NCBI RefSeq assembly: GCF_029873635.1
Contig: NC_080426.1
Coordinates: 52,404,093-52,468,092, forward strand
Length of the DNA stretch: 64,000 nucleotides
Direction of reading: 5' to 3'
Origin: Malania oleifera
Lineage: Eukaryota; Streptophyta; Magnoliopsida; Santalales; Ximeniaceae
Both the position numbers and the translations under genes were made by a program. The notes beneath the pieces are model-generated. The model saw nothing but the letters and a program-made list of their open reading frames with translations. It was not told the DNA's origin and made no database searches. The first letter of the stretch is position 1. Each line of letters opens with the position of its first letter. Positions 1 through 10,737 of this stretch are shown in pieces.

Positions 1-595
1 GTTGGATATGGCGAGTAGGTGAGAAGATGCTAGGGTGAAGGACCCGACACCTCATAGATAGGCTAGATCCTTTCCAGACTAGTCCATTCCATATACTTAG
101 CGTTGTTCCTTTTAATATGTGGGATGTTTGATCTCGACACTCCTCCTCATATGTGATGAGTGAACTCATTCCTTTTGAGTGTTTTTGAGGGTATACCAGT
201 TAGGCCGAGTCAAAGCTACCGTTCTGTAGGTGTCCACTGGCGTCCTAGGTGTACTGAGTCACACACATCACACACACCTCGAGAATTTACCTATTTATAC
301 TCGAACTTATATGATTGCATTAACTCTGAATGTGCCACTGATTAACTTCATGTGAGTATACTGCTCTCAAATCACATATAAACGATGAAACTTGCACGAG
401 TGACGTGCTTTGGAGTCATATGTATTGAATATGAACGAGCTTGTGTGAAATTTAGTTATGTTCTTATATGTGAAGTGGTATAGTTATATCGCATGTGCAT
501 TGATTTCATGATCACCGGAGTATGTAGTTCTAGACTCCACCCTGAGATTCATTCACGTCATTTGCTAGAGACTAGCAAAATGTTAGTTGGGGGGT
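1..595 (+). mobile_element. 3' internal end of a Tat/Athila-type Ty3/gypsy element, non-coding
   Basis: This stretch ends in the block that usually closes the internal region of Tat/Athila elements: a short self-complementary stretch (ttgctagagactagcaaaa, about 562-580) followed by the purine-rich tract gttagttggggggtg that primes plus-strand synthesis. No reading frame longer than about 60 codons is open. The 5' part of the element lies outside the window. Clade assignment is from recalled motifs only. Confidence 0.55.
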
Positions 596-1054
596 GTGAT
601 TACGCGCCGAAACTGCGTAATTGAACGTTTAACCCGACCTTTACGGTATATATTTTTAATTAAATGTCCAAAATTGTCCAATATTTTAATAAAGTGCCAA
701 AATCATCATTCTTGAACTTTATTGCACTATTTATGAAGTTTTGATAATTTTTTGTCGCAGGAAAAATTCCGGGGAACCAAAACCAACACCTGTTCGTATT
801 TCATACATAACTTTTCTGTCTGAGCTCTGATCGAGACGATTCAAATTTTTAAAGGAAGAGGAAAGGATTATCTACAACTTTTGTGTTTTGAGTTTTGTGA
901 GATACAAGCTCCAGAAGAGTCAGATTTGTGATGAACAGAGAACAAATAAAATGAGAAAATAAAAAAATATATTTGAATGAATATTTGATGTGACCCGGCC
1001 ATGCATGGCCGGGTAGGGTCAGTGCCATCTGGGTCTAGGGCACCCAATGCCTCC

Positions 1055-1062
1055 TATTTAAG
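1055..1062 (+). promoter_or_regulatory. TATA-like box of the Tat/Athila-type LTR
   Basis: TATTTAAG stands just upstream of a CT-rich leader, the usual arrangement in plant LTR promoters. The start of transcription would be about 30 bases downstream. This is inferred from position and composition only. Confidence 0.45.
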
Positions 1063-1696
1063 CTCCTCTGCTTCTTGCCCCCGCGCACCCTCTCCCATTC
1101 TCTTCTCTTCCATTCTTTTCTTTCTTTTCTTTTGCTTGTTTTGCTCTCTTTTATCTCCTACTTTGTTCCTTTGTTCTCTCATTCAATCTATCTCTCTGTT
1201 TTTCTTATTGTCCCTCTCTGATCACTCTCTTACTCTCCTTGCCTCTTCTCCCCTGAATTCCCTCCTGCCACAGTAGCCTCGGCCAGCCCCTCCACAGTAG
1301 ACCCGAGAGCCTCCCTGCTGCCTGCAATTCCACAGCAGCACCGGCCCTCTCAGCTACCATCACAGCCCCTCCACAGCACAGCAGGCCTCTCGGCCAACAC
1401 CAGCCAGCAACAGCCCCGCAGCATACCAGCAGACCCGAGGAGATACTCCAAAGCATACAGCACAGCCCAGCAACACCAGCAGAGGCCATCCGTTCCACCA
1501 ATACCAGCAGCTACTGCTGCTCTATTTTTCTCTGTCTCGGCCAATTTCCAGCAGGCCTCTCGGCCAACACCAGCCGAAGACTTCCTCACCTCTGCAACCT
1601 ACTGCCACGCCAATACCAGCATACCCGAGAGCCTCCCTGCTGCCTGCAACTCCATCATAGCACGGTTAGGACTCCACCCGAGGCTCCCTCTATTTT

Positions 1697-1700
1697 CTCT

Positions 1701-1745
<45 letters not shown>
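1697..1745. repeat. (CT)n microsatellite
   Basis: An almost perfect run of about 24 CT units sits at the end of the pyrimidine-rich LTR leader. Confidence 0.9.
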
Positions 1746-1748
<3 letters not shown>

Positions 1749-2440
1749 TCCTTCTTCTTCTTGTTTTTATTTATTTATTTATTTTATGTTAATTTTTATT
1801 TTGTTTTTACTAATTGGATTTTATTAAAGACTTTTTTTTTATTTTATTTTTTTCCTTATCATTTATTTAGATGCTCTTTTAATTATAGTTCTTTTTAGTA
1901 TTAAAGTTTATTGAATTTATGTGTATAATTAATGAAGTCTAAAATAAAAATAAAAAAATATATAGAAAACTAAAATAAAATACAAAGTTCGTGTTTTTTT
2001 TATTTCTTGTGTCACGTTATCGTTTAGGTTGATTGATAGTCTAATTTTAATTCGAGTTCTGTGTTCGTGTTAAAGGACCAATTTTTATTGCGCGCGTGTG
2101 CGTATTTGATTGAGTTTCCATTGCATACTCTATTTCCTTGTTTGAAGTTGCCATATTTTATTAATGCATGTTTCAGTGCTTCCTTAAGCAGGTTAGGGTT
2201 TCCATTCTTGCTTTTTAATTTAGTGAATGTTAGTTTTAGGGTTTAAATTGCGTGTTATTTAATTTGTCAAAAGTGAAATTGAACAAACTTGAGATCCCGA
2301 ATCTAAACTGAGTTTAGTACCTTTTTAATTTCGATTGGAAAGACATAAAATATGAGATTAAAACGCATTCCCTGAGGAGACGATCTAGCCCTTGGGCTTA
2401 ATATTACACGACAGAAGTCCTATACTTGGGATAGCTTCCG

Positions 2441-3169
2441 AGCTGCTCATTTTTTTGAGTGAGTCAGATATTATGTTATGTTATGAGTGCAACTACCTAT
2501 TTAGATAATATGTGCTAGTAGGTCAATCACCTAGGCCCTTGATGTGGACAAGCTCCCCATCAGATATGGATTGAGGTGGGTAGATCAGACCGATGGAGTA
2601 TAGTGATTTACCCTGGTCAGCCAGCCAGTGTAGATCCCATCTACGGGCCGCACAACCTTGTCATGAGGGATTAAATCATGACGCACAGTTATTCATAGGG
2701 AAAGTTTTTAGTTACTATTACGTATGTATAGATTTACCGAGACGGGGAACATACTTATGTACACTAGAAGTATTTTGAATAGTAACCTACAATATTGTTA
2801 TGTTAAGCAACATGGAAAGGGTGGTGTATATTATTACTTGTACTGTACTTACGTATCCATTTATACATGATTACATGAAAACAGATTTTCATATTACTGT
2901 AGCTTATTTGCCACACACTTGTAATAGCATATTTCGTTTTACTGAGCGTTGGCTCATCCTAGTGTTGAATCATTTTTCAGGTGATCCGAATGGGCGTGCA
3001 GACCAGGCTCGCAGATAGAGGGGCTTTAGTAGTGCCCTGTCAGTGAAGTGAGTATTGTGGAGGATTTCTATATATCCCAGCATAGTTGAGGGTATTTTGG
3101 GGAATAGATATATGCGTATATTTTGGGAAACATGTTAGTACTTTGGTATTGTATGGTATTGTACGATAT

Positions 3170-3207
<38 letters not shown>

Positions 3208-3353
3208 CATATGGTTATGTTTATTTGAATTATGCTTCTCGCTGCTTAGGTTAATGATTGGGTTTATCCCCAGTAAGGTATCAGAGCATGTAGATTATCA
3301 TAGTATATAAAAAAAAAAAAAAAAACCCAGTTTATTTAGCAGGTCGTTGCACA
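2441..3353 (+). repeat. 3' part of a gypsy LTR (Tekay-like)
   Basis: This segment has the layout of the 3' half of a chromovirus LTR: a block at 2977-3015 (caggtgatccgaatgggcg onward), a (TA)n run at 3176-3203, and an end resembling gcaggtcgttgca at 3340-3351. An 11-base match to the initiator-Met primer site (GGTATCAGAGC, 3277-3287) lies about 70 bases before that end. Either it belongs to the LTR, as in the solo LTR at 53237-54865, or it is the true PBS and the remainder is leader. The left half is missing, probably because of the Tat/Athila-type insertion. Confidence 0.45.
3176..3203. repeat. (TA)n microsatellite
   Basis: Pure alternating TA, about 14 units, within the gypsy LTR fragment. 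It causes the tyrosine/isoleucine runs in overlapping short frames. Confidence 0.9.
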
Positions 3354-5118
3354 TGTCGCGACGTCCCGGGGGCGCGTGTGCCCCGGGCGGTGAACTAAAA
3401 AATCATTTTAATATTTTCATGGAAGAACATGGATATCGGAGTCGCCACTAACCTTTAATGCGGTTAGAACACATGATTACTACCCCGTTAGGGGTAGAAT
3501 CGGTTTATATTACCAGAGTTGGGGCCGGGAGTTCGGTTACGCGAGGGGAAGGTACGAGCACCCCCTACGCGCCCGTTCTTACGAACGATACCTAATTAAT
3601 TTGAAATTATCCCTAAGTTAATCTAATAATTCTTTAAATTATTCCTTTTTATGAATTTATAAATACATGTAAAAAATAAATAAATAAATAAATATATACA
3701 TATATATATATATATATATATTCCCTCAGAACTTAGTGTACGTGAAGCCCAAAGGCTAATACCCCCCGCAATTAAAATCATAGGGATAAAAATCAAAAAT
3801 ATTTTAATAAAAATAAATAGTCTAGTACATATAAGACCAAATAACAAAAAATAAATAAATAAATAAATAAAAATAAAAATATTAGTAATAGTAATAATAC
3901 TAATGCTGATAATAATGATAATATTAATAATAATAGTGATAACAATACTAATGTTAATAACAATAATAGTTAATACCATAATGATAACAATACTAAAAAT
4001 GATTATAATAAAAATAATAATAATAAATACTAATAGTAATAATAATGATAATAGTAATATTAACAGCAATAGTAAGTAGTACAATAATAATAATAATAAC
4101 AATGGTAATAATAATAATAATAATAATAATATTAAAATAATAATAAAAGTAATACGCATATTTTAACTAAAAGACATTTATCTTAATATGAACACGCAAT
4201 CAGTGATACACTTAATACATACGGAAACAATATTACCAAAACTAAGGAAATAATTTACATATCGAATTATGGAAATCAATGTATGATGAGATGGGAACAC
4301 TATGAATCAAAATGAGGAAACCCTAAAAAATTAGTATGAAACCTAATACGGACACTAAATACAACAAAAATATAAACTTAAATTTTAAAACATATTTTAA
4401 CCATAACAATTCTGCAATAACAACAATGATTATTAAATAATACGTATAGCCAAAATACAAACATGGATACTAACTAACAAATATTAAAAATCCTATTACA
4501 GTAAAAGTTTAACAAGAAAATTCTACAAATATAATCATAAATACTACAAAAGATAGACACATGAATATCAATTATCAAACATGAATGTTAAATAAATAAG
4601 TACAACAATGAAATGAAATAAAAACTACCCTAAATGCACAAATATTGAACACACAACAGTAAACAAAAATAACCCCCCAAACATGAAAACCGAATATTTA
4701 AAATAACTATAACAATAATAAAAACCTACAACATGAATAAAACATATGACCACGTATTATAACATTAAGGATCCTACAATAATAATAATTCAATAAATAC
4801 AAAAGGTTAAACTTTAAATATTAAGACAAAATCCAACTATAAAAAACTTCACAACAATAATAATAAAACAATTAACCTATAGAACAAATACAACAAAAAA
4901 CAAGAAAAAAAAAATTACCATGAACATTAAATAAATAAATAAATAAAACCTATAAAACGAATGGTACTCATTTAATGTATATACAACCTAAGCATGCCAC
5001 CTGCATTTACAATGAAACCCAAATATTAGAATATGTCAAAACCAAGAAATAAACCAAACTGGAAAGAAAAAGCAAAATAAAGAAAGGAAAAAAAATAAAT
5101 AATAAAAATACAGGTGAA

Positions 5119-5325
5119 CGTGTGTGTTTTACTGTGTGTGTGTGTGCAGTGTGTGTGTGTGCAATGTGTGTAGTGTGTGTGTGCTGTGTGTGTGTGTTGC
5201 TGTGTGTGTGTGCTGTGTGTGTGCGTTTCTATGTGTGTGTGCAGTGTGTGTGTGCTGTGTGTGTGCAGTGTGTGTGTGCGTTTCTGTGTGTGCTGTGTGT
5301 GTGTGTTGCTGTGTGTGTGTGCAGT
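5119..5325. repeat. TG-rich interrupted microsatellite in the 3' LTR
   Basis: TGTGTG runs are interrupted by gcag, gctg and gttgct steps. The matching tract in the 5' LTR (15712-15893) is about 25 bases shorter, so it has changed length since or during insertion. Confidence 0.9.
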
Positions 5326-5760
5326 GTGGTACTGGTTGGAGCAAGGGCAACTACTTGCTGCGGTTTTGCCGGATTGCTGGAGTGTTGCAGCAATGTGGGC
5401 TGGAGATTGCTCTGCTATGATCGCTGGGTTCTGAGGGAGCTCGCCGGAGTTGCAGCGAAGAAGGTGGCCGGAGCAGAGCGTGGAGACGTCCTCGGATTTC
5501 TGGTGCTCTGGTTCGTGGACCACCGGCGACGGCGGTAGCGTGGTAGCAGATGGGTCTCGGGTCTGTTGTGGAAGATGGATGATGGGGCAGCAGGGTGATG
5601 GAGAGAGGTCCGAAGGAGGAAGAAGATGGAGAAGAAGCAGAATCCCCCGGTCCTTCGGCTGGTGGTCGGAATGGTGGCTGGGAGGTTTTTTTTCTTTGGT
5701 TTTGGTTCTGCACTGCCGGCTGTGCGCTGCCTCCCACCTCTGTATTGTGCAGCCTCCTCT

Positions 5761-5770
5761 GTTATATAAA
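5761..5770 (-). promoter_or_regulatory. TATA box of the 3' LTR
   Basis: On the minus strand this reads TTTATATAAC, followed by a GC-rich stretch (AGAGGAGGCTGC). It would place U3 at about 5768-6369 and leave a long R-U5 of about 2.4 kb. The same motif is at 16326-16332 in the other LTR. Confidence 0.5.
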
Positions 5771-6269
5771 AAAAAAGTTTGAAAACCTAAGAAACTTTCC
5801 TTTTTTTTTTTTGATTTCATTTTATTTTATTTTTTAGGCTTTTGGTAATAATGAAATGGGAAATAATAATAATAGTAATTATCATAATAAGGTAATACTA
5901 CTAAATAGTAAACAATAATAAATGATTATATATATAAAAAAATAAAAAATAAAAATGAAGATACTATCAATAATAATAATAATAATTAAAATAAAGTAAT
6001 AATAACAATAAATAATAATAATAATAATGATAAAATTACCAAAAACAATAAAAATAATAATAACCAAAATAAGATACTAAGGCTAATAGTAATAAAAATA
6101 ATAAAAAAAAAATAAAAAAAAAATAATAATAATAATAATAAGTATAGTAAAGTAAAAATAAAATAAAGATAATAAAAGTACTAGTAAAATAATAGCAATG
6201 AAAAATAATAATAATGATAATAAAAATACTAGAAAAATAATAGTAAAGTACTAATAATATAGGAAAAGA

Positions 6270-6317
<48 letters not shown>

Positions 6318-6369
6318 TAAGAGGGGACCTAGTGTTCTATTTGGTTAGGGCAAAAATAGGGTGTCTACA

Positions 6370-6381
6370 ACTGCCCCTCGT
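6370..6381 (-). promoter_or_regulatory. Polypurine tract (plus-strand primer) of the Ogre-derived element
   Basis: Minus-strand ACGAGGGGCAGT directly precedes the LTR start TGTAGACACC. The tract is flanked by the 7-base inverted repeat CTACAAC (6365-6371) and GTTGTAG (6380-6386). Confidence 0.8.
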
Positions 6382-6544
6382 TGTAGGCTTAGTTTCTTCA
6401 ATGTAACGGTAGGAACTCTCCTACGTTTTTTGTAGCAATAAGCCTGTAAAGATAAAAGACACCTATTTTAGTCAAGCCATTCAACGCTCTATGGCTTTTC
6501 AGGTTAATCAAGAGTTGTTTATTTCTGCCAACCAGACAAGATCT

Positions 6545-7885
6545 GCACTGAATGTAAGAATCCAGGTTGAGGTACACAGGGATGGCTTGCTACGAATGTA
6601 AGAATCCGAGCCGTAGGGATACGATGATCCAGCCATGGGACACAATGATGGCTTGCTTCGAATGTAAGAATCCGAGCCGTAGGGACACGATGATCCAGCC
6701 ATGGGACACAATGATGGCTTGCTTCGAATGTAAGAATCCGAGCCGTAGGGACACGATGATCCAGCCATGGGAAACAATGATGGCTTGCTTCGAATGTAAG
6801 AATCCGAGCCGTAGGGACACGATGATCCAGCCATGGGACACAATGATGGGTTGCTTCGAATGTAAGAATCCGAGCCGTAGGGACACGATGATCCAGCCAT
6901 GGGACACAATGATGGCTTGCTTCGAATGTAAGAATTCGAGCCGTAGGGACACGATGATCCAGCCATGGGACACAATGATGGCTTGCTTCGAATGTAAGAA
7001 TCCGAGCCGTAGGGACACGATGATCCAGCCATGGGAAACAATGATGGCTTGCTTCGAATGTAAGAATCCGAGCCGTAGGGACACGATGATCCAGCCATGG
7101 GACACAATGATGGCTTGCTTCGAATGTAAGAATCCAAGCCGTAGGGACACGATGATCCAGCCATGGGACACAATGATGGCTTGCTTCGAATGTAAGAATC
7201 CGAGCCGTAGGAACACGATGATCCAGCCATGGGACACAATAATGGGTTGCTTCGAATGTAAGAATCCGAGCCGTAGGGACACGATGATCCAGCCATGGGA
7301 CACAATAATGGGTTGCTTCGAATGTAAGAATCCGAGCCGTAGGGACACGATGATCCAGCCAACAATGATGGCTTGCTTCGAATGTAAGAATCCGAGCCGT
7401 AGGGACACGATGATCCAGCCATGGGACACAATGATGGCTTGCTTCGAATGTAAGAATCCGAGCCGTAGGGACACGATGATCCAGCCATGGGACACAATGA
7501 TGGCTTGCTTCGAATGTAAGAATCAGAGCCGTAGGGACACGATGATCCAGCCATGGGACACAATGATGGCTTGCTTCGAATGTAAGAATCCGAGCCGTAG
7601 GGACACGATGATCCAGCCATGGGACACAATGATGGCTTGCTTCGAATGTAAGAATCCGAGCCGTAGGGACACGATGATCCAGCCATGGGACACAATGATG
7701 GCTTGCTTCGAATGTAAGAATCCGAGCCGTAGGGACACGATGATCCAGCCATGGGACACAATGATGGCTTGCTTCGAATGTAAGAATCCGAGCCGTGGGG
7801 ACACGATGATCCAGCCATGAGACACAATGATGGCTTGCTTCGAATGTAAGAATCCGACCCGTAAGGATACAATGATCCAGCCATC
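6545..7885. repeat. 66-bp tandem array, about 20 copies, in the 3' untranslated region
   Basis: Unit starts recur at 6601, 6667, 6733 and so on to 7849, all 66 apart except one 60-base unit ending near 7387 that lacks TGGGAC. A degenerate unit precedes the array. Units are nearly identical. Because 66 is 3 x 22, four of six frames stay open for most of the array (for example 6508-7899 minus and 6567-7820 plus) and encode 22-residue repeats. I read these as by-products: the array lies between gag and the 3' LTR with no plausible start context. Tandem arrays in the 3' untranslated region are a known property of Ogre and related plant elements. Confidence 0.9.
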
Positions 7886-8199
7886 TCAACCAGTAACAAG
7901 GTGTGAATGCAAAGTCGGGAAAGTTGTTACTCTATTTGGAAAATGCACTTGGGGTAAAAATCTGAATGTCAATGAATGAATCCCCTATCTTTGGGATTTG
8001 TTGCCACAGTTCAAAATAAATCAACGTATGTCTGGGGTCAACTTGCCCTAGTTTTCCAAGTAAATCAATATGTGCTTGGGGTCAGTTACCCCAGCTCATA
8101 TTTAAACACAACCGGAATCTCTCCATCAAGGATGTCAAATAATCATTCGAAAGCTCAAGACAAGTGTGAAGGGTGCTCTATTGGTGCTTGTGATGCTAG

Positions 8200-8290
8200 A
8201 ATGCAATGATATGCGGCTATATGTATGCATGTTGCTAACTTATAATGCAATGATATGTTGCTATTAATATGCATGTTACTAACTTGTGAT
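8200..8290. repeat. Two-copy ~47-bp direct repeat
   Basis: The segment aatgcaatgatatg...gcatgttgctaact is followed at once by a diverged copy, leading into the 19-bp array. Confidence 0.6.
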
Positions 8291-8333
8291 TATATGTATA
8301 CACTTTTATTTTTTGTGTAATATATGAAACGCG

Positions 8334-8806
8334 CAATGGCAATGCATGAGATGTATGGTAATGCGTGAAATGCATGACAATGCATAAGATGCATAGTAAT
8401 ACATGAAATGCATGACAATGCATGAGATGCATGATAATATGTGAAATGAATGATAATACATGAAATGCATGAGATGTGTGGTAATGTGTGAAATATAGGG
8501 TAATGCATTCCATGCATGGCGATGCATAAGACGTATAGTAATGCGTGAAATGCATGGCAATGCATAAGATATATGGTAATATATGAAATGTAGGTATGAC
8601 GATGCATAAGATGTATGGTAATGCATGGAATGCATGGAAATGCATGAAATACATGGCAATGCATGAGATGTATGGTAATGCATGGAATGCATGGCAATAT
8701 ATGAATTTTAGGTAATGCATGAAATGTATGACGATGCGTGAAATTTGGGGTAATGCATGACATGTATGACAATGCGTGAAACTTGGGGTAATGCCTGACA
8801 ATGCAT
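8334..8806. repeat. Degenerate 19-bp tandem array rich in TGCATG
   Basis: Successive units follow the pattern aatgcatgaratgyatggt, about 24 copies, with a few 18- to 28-base variants. TGCATG or close variants appear at least 15 times. Minus-strand frames of about 200 codons here (8235-8913) are repeat products made of His, Cys, Ile and Met. Confidence 0.85.
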
Positions 8807-10737
8807 GAATCATTTCTCCCAATGACCTCATCTTTGGTCTCTACATGAGATTCGCCACATTTGAATGGATTTGTAACCAATCTTAGCTTAATCTTCTTTA
8901 TGCATCCGGTCATGGAAGTGATCGACTCAGCTCAAAAATCGCAAAATCTGCCCCAGTTGAATGGACCTACAACTGATCTTGACTCTGATTTCCTATTCCA
9001 ATCCGATAAGAAAGTGCTTGAATGAGACCTACTGAGACTCAACTCGGAATTTGCCCCAGTTAAATTCATCTGCCACCGATCTTGACTATATTGTTGGATT
9101 CCTTTTGAACTTGACATAACATTTGCTGCTCTTTCTCCACAAGGATCTTCTTTATAGAAATTTCTAGTGATTCTGAAACTCTTTGACTATCCATCCTCTT
9201 TTAATGCTCTAAAGAATAAAAAGGGTTCCTCTTCGTTTTTTTTTTTTTTTAAGGAATGAGGAATGATTATGCAACTATGACATCAATTTGCTAAATCAAA
9301 AGGCCGTCTGCACTAAATAAATGTTTTACCATGTTTCAATGCTATCATAGGAAAAATTCATGTCAGTATTCAAAAGTCATGTAACGTTGATTTCCCAGCT
9401 TAGATGACTGTCATTCTCTTCAACTGCCCCTATTTCATTAACTCATGCTTTGATCTCAAGATGGTCTTTAAGACTCGGGACGAAACGTAGGCTTAAGGAT
9501 GTAGGATTTCAGAATAAAAGGGAAACTAAGGCTCAAAAATACCACCCCAAATAATGTTTTATGCTCCCAGTTCGAGTTGAGGCGTTTTGCAAGATGTTGA
9601 CCGCACTTGTTATTTAAACAAGCTGCCTACGTACCTTTTCAGGATCTGGTCATTACGTAGTTCAGACCCAGCATTGAGTCTGACAAATCATTTAAGACAA
9701 CAATGTATACCAATCTGGTCAGGACTTTCATTTGGACCATAATGTAGGCTAAGGATATGGGTTAAAGAAGAAAGGAGTTACATAAGGCTCAAAATCACCA
9801 ATTTCATCAAGGGTAATCTGGTCAAAGATCACATATGTAGTAAGTCCCTTATTTTATTTCTTCTTCCTCCTGCTTTTTTTTTTCTTTCCCTTTTAATCTC
9901 TTTTTCCTTCTTTTACTACAACTTTCACTTTTTCTTTTATAAAGGAATCTTGACTTCATTTTCATTTGAACTTCAATTGGGACCAATCTTTTAAAAACTG
10001 CCCCAGTGTGGGGTGTGATCCTTTGACGGGTTAATCAAGGAATGAATTTTTCAGACTCAAAAGGGTTGTCAAGGGATTTCTTCTTTTACTTTCTTTTGGA
10101 TAGCAGAAAAATGGCATGCCATCATTTTGGTAATGACTATTGTCTCAAACGATTTGCCAAACATTAAGGGACCCAAACCCAGGTTGGATTTTTGGTGATC
10201 TGACTTTTAAGAAAAAGATGGTTTAACATTCAGGCTCAATTTGGTTAACAAATGGTAAATCATTGTTTGGATTCTTTTTAGGGATAACTGGTCGGCCAAA
10301 GAGGGCCATCCATCATTTGATCAAAGCATGTGAGATTAATTGATAGGAAATTATCAGAACAGCGTAGCCACTTCTGAAAGTAACAAAAAACTTCTTCATA
10401 ATGTCTGAATTCAATGATTGTTTCATCCTTTAACATCTCTTTCTAGCTCATGAACACTGGCAATATTACTTTCCCTATTCCGGCATGAAACATAAGTAAA
10501 CAAAATTTGGCAACTGGACTCTTGATGCAAGTAAGATAACTAAATGCATAATTCATTTTATTGAATATAGAAAATATTCCGAGACACAGGCGTCCACGGA
10601 CTACAAAAAGTAAATAACAATGGAAAACAGAAGAACATCAATTGAAAAGGATTAGATAGTCAAAAGTTCGGTACTCCATCACTTTAGCCTTGGTGGATAA
10701 CGACTGAAACCATTGATTTGGGAACCTCCCTGATATG
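8807..10737 (-). other. Non-coding 3' internal region of the Ogre-derived element
   Basis: About 1.9 kb lies between the tandem arrays and gag. No frame above about 60 codons is open and no pol motif is visible on either strand. It contains four copies of a GGGGCA-type purine tract on the minus strand (near 8950, 9053, 9425 and 10001), resembling the true polypurine tract. Phrases such as caagctgcctacgtacc (9620-9636) match my memory of non-coding Ogre-related sequence. Confidence 0.6.

Larger units (their letters stand above)
596..2440 (+). repeat. LTR of the Tat/Athila-type element
   Basis: The LTR starts with TGTGATTACG immediately after the polypurine tract. It contains a TATA-like box near 1055, a long pyrimidine-rich leader (about 1080-1750) and an AT-rich tail. 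The segment 2365-2430 (ccctgaggagacgatc, then tatacttgggatagc) resembles the 3' end of Tat/Athila LTRs. The 3' limit is approximate because no primer-binding site or second LTR is in the window. Short open frames at 1001-1589 are low-complexity shadows of CA/CT-rich leader sequence. Confidence 0.55.
3354..6369 (-). repeat. 3' LTR of the Ogre-derived element
   Basis: This copy spans 3016 bases and matches 13939-16948 along its whole length. It holds AAT-type microsatellites (about 3886-4152 and 5849-6314), a TG-rich tract (5119-5325), a G-rich block (5330-5750) and a TATA motif near 5765. All open frames in it (for example 5026-5820 minus, rich in Thr and His) come from these repeats and are not genes. 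Confidence 0.9.

Noticed and set aside
1205-1589. Minus-strand frames of 79-98 codons opposite the LTR leader
   Set aside because: Antisense of a CAGCA/CTC-rich leader; composition artefact.
3623-4159. 178-codon minus-strand frame rich in Ile and Leu resembling a membrane protein
   Set aside because: Translation of AAT microsatellite in the LTR; repeated in the other LTR.
5026-5820. 264-codon minus-strand frame rich in Thr and His, and its plus-strand Cys/Val counterparts
   Set aside because: Produced by the TG/CA microsatellite inside the LTR; the same appears in the other LTR with different length and frame.
6545-7885. CRISPR-like array
   Set aside because: Units are contiguous and uniform with no unique spacers, and the DNA is plant nuclear.
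6508-7899. Long open frames (463, 456, 417 and 301 codons) encoding a 22-residue repeat protein
   Set aside because: They are four simultaneous readings of one 66-bp tandem array in a retroelement 3' UTR; no codon bias, start context or domain supports any of them.
8235-8913. Two ~200-codon minus-strand His/Cys/Ile frames
   Set aside because: Products of the 19-bp TGCATG array.
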